Below are positions 9,752 through 22,119 of a stretch of DNA of 28,619 nucleotides, one piece after another. The notes under the pieces are model-generated. The model did no database searches. It was not told where the DNA came from and was given only the letters and a program-made list of their open reading frames with translations. Position 1 is the first letter of the stretch, and each line of letters begins with the position of its first letter. The DNA lies in the NCBI GenBank assembly GCA_016987375.1, contig PJRA01000182.1, positions 186,596 to 215,214 on the forward strand, read 5' to 3'. This DNA comes from Brachionus koreanus. Lineage: Eukaryota > Rotifera > Eurotatoria > Ploima > Brachionidae. Made by a program: the position numbers and the translations under genes.

Positions 9752-11619
9752 TTAATTTAATTTAATTTTGTTCAATTGAATTTTCCAAGATGACTCAGGC
9801 AATTTTTGAAGATGAATCAAATATTTCTTCAACCAAATCAACCATGCTAAACCAAACATGAAACAAACAAGCGTTTGAAGATAATAAGCATCTACAATTG
9901 ATTCGCATTTACCACCAGAGGCAATGCAACTTTGAATGTCTTCTTTGGAATAGCAATCATTTTGTTTTTTCAGTCTATACAAATTTTGTATAAAACTAGA
10001 ATTTAGATTAATTGCATTCAAATTTGTGTCATTTGTATGAGTACAGTATTTAACAGATAAAAAATTAGCTAGAAACAACGATGCTGTGTTGATTGAGCTT
10101 CTAGCTTTAAAATAACAAAATACTTTTTTTTTAAAATATCAAGTTTAATTAAATTACTAAGATTTGATACTGTGTTTAAAAAGGTAAGATATGTTCCACC
10201 AATATTTTTGTCGCTTATTTTGGTAAAAAAATACATAATCGGTATGTGCAATGAATATAGAACAGTTGAGTGAATAGCCTGTAATACAACACAAATTAAA
10301 TAAAAATAGCCTGAATATGTTTCGCCAAATTTAAAAACTGGTGAAATATAAACCCAGCATGCAAACATCAGACTTAGTACAATTCTAACAAAATATGCTT
10401 TTCCAATATGTTGAAATGGCTTTGTATGACTGACAAATTTACTTATAGTAAAAGGCAAAATAATTTGCAATGGCGTCAATGGAACAGCTAAAAAGCCAAG
10501 CTTTTCTCTTGGTACTCCAGATTCAATAAGCTTAAGAAAACTTAGAGGCTCGATTGAAAAGGCTATCTTTAAATTAAAGGATTGATATTTTTTTTAGATC
10601 TAAAAGCCATACCTGCTTACCCTCATACTGAAAAGGACAATAATAAGCTTAAGAATCGAAGGTAAAGTGGCTATTTTGAAGACCAACTTGTAGGTTTCGA
10701 CTAACGAATAATTTTGTGTATCAGCATTGTCTTGATTTGATTCTTCTTTTTTAAAAAATAATACCAATGTTGTGGTTATCAAAAAAACGTAGCCGAAAAA
10801 TTTCATGAAAGCTTTAAAATTTTTGATTTAAAATTTTAGCCAACCTATTTTTGATAGTATTTAAAATACTTTCTAGTGTTACAATTCCAAAGTTTTGACT
10901 TTCTAATCCAAGAAAGGGTCTAATATAAATATTGCTAAATTCTGCTGATTCTATTACTAAAAAAAATACATTGCCGACAAACCAACCAAGAGTACCTCCA
11001 GTGCTCTCACAAGTTGAACTCCAAGACATGTTCTCTCTATCATTAATTTTTCATTTTAGCTTAACTAAGACAATTTTGATATTTCTGCGAAACATTACTT
11101 AGATAATATCGTCAAAGCCCATCCATCTACTACAATGTCTTGAGTAGCAGCTAGAAATGACATGGCAAAAAAAATGCATGTGATCAAATAAATGTTGTTA
11201 GGATCTAGTTTTTAATTTTATTAAAATAAATAATAAAAATTGAATTAAAATAAAAAAAAAGAGATTAATTTACTTTTGTTTTCGTATCGGTCATTTTCTA
11301 TTAATTGATTAATAATAGACGAATAGTAAATCATATAAAACCCTAGGATATATTGAATTGGGACAAGCCATGATTTTCTTTTACCAAATTTCTCAAAAAA
11401 TACCGAGTCAATTAAAGGCGCCCAGAGAAGTTTGAGAGAAAAGGGCCAAAAAGCAAAACTAAATGTTCCCTGGTCGACATAAGACACTTTGTGTGAACTT
11501 AGTATATAAGGTAGGCTACCTGTCAATCCTAATGGAATTGCTTGGAGAAAGTACAAAAACATAAGGAATATTATATTGTTTAAATCTTTTTGAAATGGTT
11601 TGTCATTTGTTCTGGTCAT
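9752..11619 (-). CDS. SLC33A1: Acetyl-coenzyme A transporter 1 (complete, six exons, 523 aa)
   Basis: A multi-pass membrane protein of the ER and Golgi that imports acetyl-CoA for acetylation of proteins and gangliosides. Exons run 11619-11274, 11204-11099, 11036-10870, 10811-10621, 10566-10158 and 10104-9752. Introns are 69, 62, 58, 54 and 53 bp, all GT..AG, and phases agree at every junction. The 523 aa compare with about 550 in vertebrates, the difference being a shorter N-terminus. Family signatures in order: 'FLQAIPLGLTGSLPYIL', 'FSFAFWPFSLKLLWAPLIDS', 'GKRKSWLVPIQYILGFYMIY', 'LAATQDIVVDGWALT', 'STCESTGGTLGWFVGNV', 'FGYVFLITTTL', 'LTPLQIILPFTISKF', 'GGTYLTFLNTVSNL' and a Cys-containing lumenal loop with 'ASGGKCESIVDAYYL'. 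Exon 3 must end at 10870, not at a later in-frame GT, because only this choice restores the conserved 'GIVTLxxFxxFxGxVFLI' block. No premature stop or missing motif is seen. Confidence 0.93.
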
Positions 11620-12320
11620 TTTTGTTTGATCAAAATTTTCGCTAAATTTTTATTTTAAAAATTTTTGCAATAGACTTCAGCCGAAAAATTCCAATTTGAA
11701 AAATAAATTTTTCATAATTTTTTCAATTCAGGGTAACATATAACAACTTATTTTTGTCTTATTTGACCGAAATTGACTTTTCACGATTTTCCATTGAAAT
11801 AAAGACTGAAATTTATTTTTAAATTTTTTCATCAATTTTTAAAAAACCAAGTTGTTGAATAATGGATTAAATTACTGAAGGGAACAAAATAAATAAGGAA
11901 AAGAAAAGAAATATTCAAATGGACTGCAAAAGCCTTAATTGCTATGCACAAATTTGGGCTGGCATATACCAATATAATCCATAATCTATTATTAATTATG
12001 AAATAGTGCTTGAAATCGATAGAAAATATCGATATTTTTAAAATAATCGATACCTTCCAAGGGTATTAATAGAATCTTAGAATAATTATAAATGACGTTT
12101 TTTTTTTTTTTTAAATTTCAAAAGAGAGGAATATTTGAAGAATATTTTAAAAAAATTTATTCAAATCAAAGTTTTTTCAAATTATATTTTACATAGTTTT
12201 TAATTTTCAAATTGATAAAGAAAAATTAAGATTCAATTCAAATTCATATGTATCAAATTCAAATTCATATTTATTATTTCAAATTTATTTTTCTTTAGTT
12301 TAAAAAATTTTCAAAATGCT
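11620..12320. other. Upstream flank of SLC33A1
   Basis: No coding frame. It contains the ATCGATA cluster listed separately and a short direct repeat of ATTCAAATTCATAT near 12236-12270. The rest is AT-rich. Confidence 0.5.
12015..12052. promoter_or_regulatory. Cluster of three ATCGATA motifs (DRE-like)
   Basis: ATCGATA occurs at 12015-12021, 12028-12034 (as the full palindrome TATCGATA, 12027-12034) and 12046-12052. In insects TATCGATA is the DREF-bound DRE of housekeeping promoters. Here the cluster lies about 400 bases upstream of the SLC33A1 ATG and is the only such cluster I noticed. A regulatory role is inference. Confidence 0.35.
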
Positions 12321-12322
12321 TA

Positions 12323-13198
12323 CCCGAGTGGACAAAAACAGGCAAAAAACGCTGTTTAAACGTGAGTGTTTAAACGTGATAAAAACAGACGAAAAACGGG
12401 GCTAAAACAGTCTAAAAAAACCAAGACAAGAATTAAAGTAAATTAAGTCATAAAAAATTAAATTAAAATAAAATTTAACAGAAAATTCAACATATTTACT
12501 AATACACTTACTCTGACAAAAAAATTTTTCCAATGCCAACACTCTCTCTCAAATTGTAAATCTAGTTCTTTAAATTCAAATTTTTTTTGTTTTAATCTTC
12601 TAATCAACAAACAAATTTTCGAATCAACATAATAAATTTTAAAATGTTTCTGTATTGTATTTTTAAAGATTTTATTATTAAAAAAAGAGAATAATAATAA
12701 GCTAGATTATTATTTTAATAAATATTTTAATTATTATTTTAAAATTAGTATTAAATATTAAAACAAATAATTTGATTATTTAAAATCATTCTTGAAAAAT
12801 AAACATGCTTAATTTGTTTTTGATATATTAAATTAAATTTAATAAATTAAATTAAATTTTTAACTTTTTTCCTTCTTCTACATATTAATAATTTTGTACT
12901 CAATCTTTACGTAACAACTGGGTTTAAACGAAGGCGTAAGCCATTCGGACAAACCTGGGAACCCGCCCTAAATTATATTTTTAATAAAATAAATAAAAAT
13001 TAATTTGTTTTTGGGGCGTCAAAAAAAGTTAAAAAACTCTCTAAATGAAATATTTTTGTTCATAAATTGTTTAACGCTCGTTTTTTGGTTTACAAACGCT
13101 CACGTTTCAAACGCAAAAAAACAAAGCGAAAACACCCAAAAAAACTGCCACTAAACGCCGTTTAAACAGTGTTTTTTGCCTGTTTTTGTCCCTTCGGA
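12323..13198. mobile_element. Non-autonomous DNA transposon, 876 bp, 40-bp terminal inverted repeats, TA flanks
   Basis: The left end (12323-12362) and the reverse complement of the right end (13159-13198) match at 36 of 40 positions. Both contain GGACAAAAACAGGCAAAAAA followed by C-[AG]-CTGTTTAAACG. The ends start [CT]CCGA, and TA dinucleotides flank the element on both sides (12321-12322 and 13199-13200), as expected for a TA target duplication. Inverted similarity continues inside with AAACGTGAG-type motifs. There is no transposase frame, so it is non-autonomous. A copy of repeat family 2 (12923-12995) sits inside it. The TA flanks suggest a Tc1/mariner-like mechanism, but the ends match no superfamily I know, and a 2-bp duplication is weak evidence. 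Confidence 0.8.
12923..12995 (+). repeat. Dispersed repeat family 2, copy nested in the 876-bp element
   Basis: TTTAAACGAAGGC-GTAAGC-CATTCGGACAAACC, then a C-rich block, then an ATATTTTTAATAAAATAAATAAA tail-like run. It is close to the copy at 9088, differing early on by a GTAAGC insertion. Confidence 0.6.
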
Positions 13199-13370
13199 TA
13201 CTAAAAAGGAGAAAATTATTTTGATCATATAAAAATGCACAGGCTCCAAAATAGGATTTCTACTACCATTTTAGTTCACTTTTGTCAATGCTCTTTGAAG
13301 AAATTAGAAAATATTTGTTGAAAATTTTATCATAAAGACTTTCATATTTTGGTAAAAAGGGTTCTAACAT

Positions 13371-13485
13371 GGATTCCGGACTGCAGGGATATTTTGAAGA
13401 TTTTTTTCATTCTCTGCAGGTTTTGAACCCTCCATCCTCTCCTTGCATGACTAATACACAAACCATTCGGCTATACGACCTCTCA
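13371..13485 (-). mobile_element. tRNA-like SINE head or tRNA pseudogene
   Basis: On the minus strand there is an A-box-like TAGCCGAATGG (13463-13473) and, 33 bases on, a B-box-like GGTTCAAAACC (13419-13429), in the spacing of pol III internal promoters. A T-arm with a 7-base TTCAAAA loop pairs at about four of five positions. The 5' and 3' ends do not form an acceptor stem, so it is not a functional tRNA. It is either the head of a tRNA-derived SINE or a decayed tRNA copy. The flanks give no clear A-rich tail. Confidence 0.5.
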
Positions 13486-13569
13486 TAGAGACGTGTTTGG
13501 TGCAATTTCAACCAATTTTATTTCAATATTTTTTAAGAATCCATTCTACGATTTAATAAACATACTAAA

Positions 13570-15005
13570 TTGGTCTCCTCCAATTTATTAACTATTTTTT
13601 TATTTACTTATTTTACTTAACTTACTTTCCAATTTATTAACAGTTTTACTTACTTACAAATACGATTTTTTGAAATTTCTAACTTTTTGCAAAATTTACT
13701 CTCCAATTTTATAACTATTATGACAAAGTAAAATTGAACTCTAGTATTTATATGTTCAAAACTTTTGTTCTAAATTTTATTAAAAAATAGATGATAAAAC
13801 TGATTATTTCTACATTAATGATGGAGACACTTTGGTTCGACATTACCATTTATTTTATTTGCATCGAACAAACAAAACCAATTCAAAATATTGGCGGTGT
13901 AAGACGGAAAAATGTCCAGCAAGTGTAACAATTTCCAACGAACGATACTAACGATCAAGACCGAGTTATCGGATTCGCTAGTAAATGTGGTTTAGAGATT
14001 CTTCAGTCTTGTTCACAATGGCATGCAGATGCAACATTCAAGATTAGTCCAGTATTGTTTTATCAGTATTTAATTGTCCATGGTGTTTTTCAAGACCAAC
14101 TGTTTCCATGCTTATTTTTCCTGATGATCAGTAAAAAAGAAGAAGCTTATGACATTGTTTTATCAAACACAAAGAAGAAAGCGTTAGAATTAAATATTGT
14201 TCTCAATCCGAGAAGTTTAATATGTGATTTTGAGTTAGCACTTATCAATTCATTTCGTTTTCACTTTCCAGGTATACAAATTCGTGGGTGTCAATTCCAT
14301 TTCTCACAAGCAATTTTCAAAAAGATAATTTATCTTGGACTTAAACGAATGTATTGTACAAACGAAATTTACTCAAATTGGTTAGGTAAATTAATGTGTC
14401 TATCATTTGTCCCGGTAAATTCAGTCTAGGAAGCCTTTGAATTTTTACAAAAAACGAAACCGAATGATGATAAAATAGACGATATTATAGACTATTTTGA
14501 AGAAACTTGGATCAAAGGTCCGTATGAGCTTCAATTATGGAATCATGCCTTCACTGTTGGTCCAAGAACTAATAATCATTCTGAAGGCTTTCACAGTAAA
14601 ATCAACAAATTGTGTGTAACATCTAATCCGAATTTTTATAAGTTTATTTCATTGTTTCAATCGATTGAAGCAAACTATTCAGTAATTTTTGAAAGGAGAT
14701 CAAGCGATATGTGTGCTCCAAAGAGAAGAAAAAAAGATATTGAAAAAGACAGACGTTTGAAAGAAGCAGTTTCTAGTTTTGTTATGAAGGAATTTTCACT
14801 TGAGAGATTTTTGACCATATTAATTAATATAGATTCTAATTAAAAGTTAAATTTTTTTTGGTAAATTTTTTAAAAAGTAAACAAGAAGAAAGTAAGTTAA
14901 TATTAGAAGTAAATAAATTGGAATGTAAATTTTTTGGAATTTTTTTATTTGTAATAAATCGAATGCTAGTAAATAAAAAAATAGTTAGAAAATTGTACTA
15001 AATCA
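13570..15005. mobile_element. Probable MULE-type transposon remnant with degenerate inverted flanks
   Basis: The broken FLYWCH/MULE transposase frame is flanked by AT-rich DNA with inverted similarity. An exact 19-base match, AACTATTTTTTTATTTACT, occurs at 13590-13608 and, inverted, at 14968-14986. Further shared motifs (AACTTACTTT, TTCCAATTTATT) keep the same inverted order. MULEs often have long inverted ends. Low sequence complexity makes the exact ends and any 9-bp target duplication impossible to fix by eye. Confidence 0.5.
13790..14843 (+). pseudogene. Broken FLYWCH-zinc-finger / MULE transposase gene
   Basis: A transposase of the Mutator-like class, which cuts and re-inserts DNA with a DDE active site. 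A FLYWCH-like segment (13790-13948) reads 'YWRCKTEKCPASVTI' and ends at a TAA (13949-13951). The transposase core follows in a different frame from about 13953. It keeps 'WHADATFKISP' (first Asp), 'LICDFELALINSF' (second Asp), 'GCQFHFSQAIFKKI' and 'NNHSEGFHSKINK' (the Glu). A TAG at 14427-14429 interrupts the core in frame, and the frame then runs on to a TAA after 14840. The stretch of roughly 80-100 residues normally between the zinc finger and the core is missing, so a deletion with frameshift is likely. All three catalytic residues survive, which suggests fairly recent decay. It lies in the probable element at 13570-15005. Confidence 0.85.
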
Positions 15006-15079
15006 CTAAATTAAGTCAACTTAAAATCAAACAAAAGTAAATAATATTTAGATTTAAACGCTGAAAATTAAAAAAGATT

Positions 15080-15085
15080 TTTATT
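15080..15085 (-). terminator. Candidate poly(A) signal of the PI3K gene
   Basis: TTTATT on the plus strand gives AATAAA on the minus strand, about 70 bases beyond the PI3K stop codon. Confidence 0.4.
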
Positions 15086-15154
15086 TACAAAATAACAAAT
15101 TATTTAAAGCTTTAAAAAACTAAATCATCTTAACGAAAAGCAATAATCAGTAAT

Positions 15155-19315
<4,161 letters not shown>

Positions 19316-19400
19316 GATTCGATTTGAATCTTATTTCCTTCAATTATGAATAGAAAATTTTTATTATTTAGAATATTGAAATTATAAGCCGTGTACGCAA

Positions 19401-19427
19401 TGCGTCATGAAGACAATCAGTGACTCA
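19401..19427. promoter_or_regulatory. Paired bZIP-type sites upstream of PI3K
   Basis: TGCGTCAT (19401-19408, CRE/ATF-like) and TGACTCA (19421-19427, a perfect AP-1 site) lie 86-112 bases upstream of the PI3K ATG at 19315, in a patch less AT-rich than its surroundings. This fits a proximal promoter. Function is inferred from motif and position. Confidence 0.35.
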
Positions 19428-19429
19428 TA

Positions 19430-19980
19430 GGAGCTTTAATTTTTTCGACGAATACAAGGTATTTTTTCTAAGAATAATTTTTTCGGAATTTATGTTAAAA
19501 TGAAAGATATTTTCATAAAATTTGCTAAAAACAAAACTAATATATCAAATTTATTATAAACTTTTCATAATTGCCTTTGTGAGTTGATTTTTGCGTTATC
19601 GTTCTAAATTATTAAGTCAAATACAAATAAAAAAAAAAAAAAAGATAAAATTAAATCAATTTTCCTTTTTAAAAGTATAAATCAAAAATAAAAATTTTTG
19701 TTTTAAACTTTATAATTATCTAGAATAAAAATTTGATTGAATTGAAAAACTAAAAAATTAAAAAATTGAAAAACAAATTTTGAATATACTAGACAATGTT
19801 AACATCTAATTGCCAAAAAAATTTAGACCAAGTAGCAAGCTTGTGCCTTCTTTTCAGTGCCTATTTCAAAAACAAAAATTTTTATAAAAAAAATTGTTAA
19901 AAATACAATATAAAAAATGTTCTAATTTTAGCGTAATTTAAAAATTACATATTAAAAAATTCTTTTGATTTATCCATAAA
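19430..19980. other. AT-rich intergenic stretch
   Basis: No coding frame or definable repeat. It is A/T homopolymer-rich and lies between the PI3K promoter area and the mariner remnant. Confidence 0.5.
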
Positions 19981-19984
19981 AAAA

Positions 19985-20435
19985 TAAAAAGAAGTTCGAT
20001 CTCTAAAACCTCTACTAATTTTGCCATTGTTCTTCTAGTAGTATGAGGTCTAGCATTATCTTGAACAAACAAATCTTGTTAAATGAAACATACATTTGTT
20101 CTAAATTTAGAGAGTTTTCTTTTCACAACTGGTTAAACCGGTTGAGATGGATCCACATATTCCTACAAATTTCAATGCATTGTTGGATATCGAAATCCGT
20201 CAAATCATGAGAAATAAATCGGCAATGCTGTTAGCTTTGGTAATCAAATTAAGATAATTATATATCCTCAATTGTGATCTGTAAAGGCCATTAGACAATT
20301 GGAGAGTTCTAAGCTTGGGGTTTCTTTCAACTAACAACTAAAGCTTGTAACACCACTATAATTTTTTTATAAACCAATTTTGTACTCTTCTTACTTGGAG
20401 AACATTTTCATATTCGACTAGACATATTCGAGTAA
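19985..20435 (-). pseudogene. Decayed mariner/Tc1-type transposase remnant
   Basis: Minus-strand fragments in several frames match the order of a mariner-type transposase. An N-terminal helix-turn-helix end, 'CLVEYENVLQVRRVQNWF', lies at about 20366-20430. A central 'SHDLTDFDIQQCIEICRN' lies near 20170-20225. The catalytic-domain signature 'VQDNARPHTTRRTMAKLVE' lies at about 20000-20066. The segments between carry several stops and shifts and are shortened, and the C-terminal part is not seen. The first catalytic Asp region is not recognisable. This is an old, inactive copy. No inverted ends could be identified by eye. Confidence 0.8.
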
Positions 20436-20439
20436 CTGC

Positions 20440-22100
20440 TGTTGTTGATGGTGACAATGACGTTACACAAACAAAATTTCATAATTATTTTTTAGTTTTT
20501 ATTTGATAAAATATTTAAAATTAAAAAGATAAAGAGTTAAATATGAAAAAAAAATCAATTTATTAAAAATGAATTAAAGCTTTGGACGTAAAAAGATGCT
20601 AAAATTAAAAATATCCAGCCTTTTAAAAAAACGCAATATTTTATGACACAACATAATATATTGAATTAAAACCTTTCAAAAAATTAATTCATTTCAACAT
20701 TTCAAAAAGCTTGTTCTAATACGAATGCATTTTAATTAACTAACTTAAAAGATTTAAATTTTAAAAAATAAGCAATAAAGTTTGCTTTTAAAAAATTCTA
20801 AATAAAGACTTTTATATAATTTCTTTTCTTTTTTTTTTGTTGAAGCTTTGTCTTAAAAAATTATTTTTCTAATAATTCGATTTACCTTGCAATTCAAGTG
20901 TTTTCAACATTTTCTTTTCAAATATTTATTTATGATATTTTTAAAAAAAATTCAAATATAAACATTTATATTGTTGAGAACTAATTTTGCTAAAATCAAC
21001 TAGTAAAATTTAATAAAAATCTTTTAATGTAAAAAAATTCCAATTGTAATTATGAATTTAATATAAAAAACTCTTGAATTTATTTTCAATTAAAATTAAA
21101 AAAAAAATCTTGAAATCTTCAAACGAATGGCAACAAAATTGATACTGAATTAGAACATTAATTAACCGACGTCTGCAAATTTTTATAAATATAGTCTATT
21201 CAGTTTATTTATCAACAAATTATTAGCTTTTCAATTTTTATCATTCAAATTTAAATTGAAAAAAAAAATGCCAAGTGTTAAATTTTATTTATTTTAATTT
21301 CAATTGTGGACAAATAACGTAAAATTTAAACTAAAAATGCATAGAACCAAAACTTAATTATAATTCAGAACTAGAGTAAGAAGCTTAATCAAATATTTGA
21401 AATTTCAAGTTTTCACCAAGTCTTTAAAAACTAAAACTTTTTTTTTCATTTATATAAAAACTTGTATTTCATGAAAAAAAAACAAAAAACAAAATGAAAT
21501 AAATTAAGAACTCAAGTTATTATCGCTGATTTAATTAGTTTAAACCTTATTTTTTATTAAAAATTATTTTATTGATTAGAAAAATTTAAAATTTTGATGG
21601 CATGATTAAATCATCAATATTTAAGTTTACCCGAATTAAAAATAGAATTAGTCTAATTACATGTATGAAAACAGCTTTAATTGCCCAAAGGATCAAATCA
21701 TACATTTAAGAGAAATCTCTAGTTTAAATTTCTCTTGATGACTGCCTTTAAAAGCCAATTAAACTATAAAAAATACTATTATAAAATTCATATGTAATAT
21801 CAGAGGTATACTTCAACAAAATTAGTTGCTTGGCAACCACTTTTATGTACACCTTCAAAGAAATAAAAAACCTTATGAGATTTAATACCAAAAAAAAAGA
21901 AGAGTTAAATAATACGAGTCTAACACAGTGCATTAATGTAATCCTTGATATGATTTTTTATTTAATCCGTTTTTAAAAATAATAAATTAAGCTTTTAATT
22001 TGAATTGTGCGCATAAGAGCTAGGCTTTATTTCTATTTATTTCAGATATTTCCTGTTATTTTTTTTTAATTTGAATATTTACTTAAATAGCTTATTTTAG
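20440..22100. other. AT-rich intergenic stretch before ANKEF1
   Basis: About 1.7 kb, very AT-rich, with many A/T runs. The only open frame (minus, 21748-21933) has no family resemblance and low-complexity composition. I see no element with inverted ends and no RNA gene. Confidence 0.55.
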
Positions 22101-22119
22101 CAACTGGCTCTTTTTTAAA

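Noticed and set aside
13949..14429. Idea that the MULE gene is intact, with introns removing the stops
   Set aside because: No GT..AG pair around the TAA at 13949 restores the missing segment between zinc finger and core, and the TAG at 14427 is inside a conserved exon-like stretch without splice signals. A pseudogene is simpler.
21748..21933. Minus-strand 61-codon frame
   Set aside because: Hydrophobic low-complexity translation of AT-rich DNA with no family match or supporting signals.
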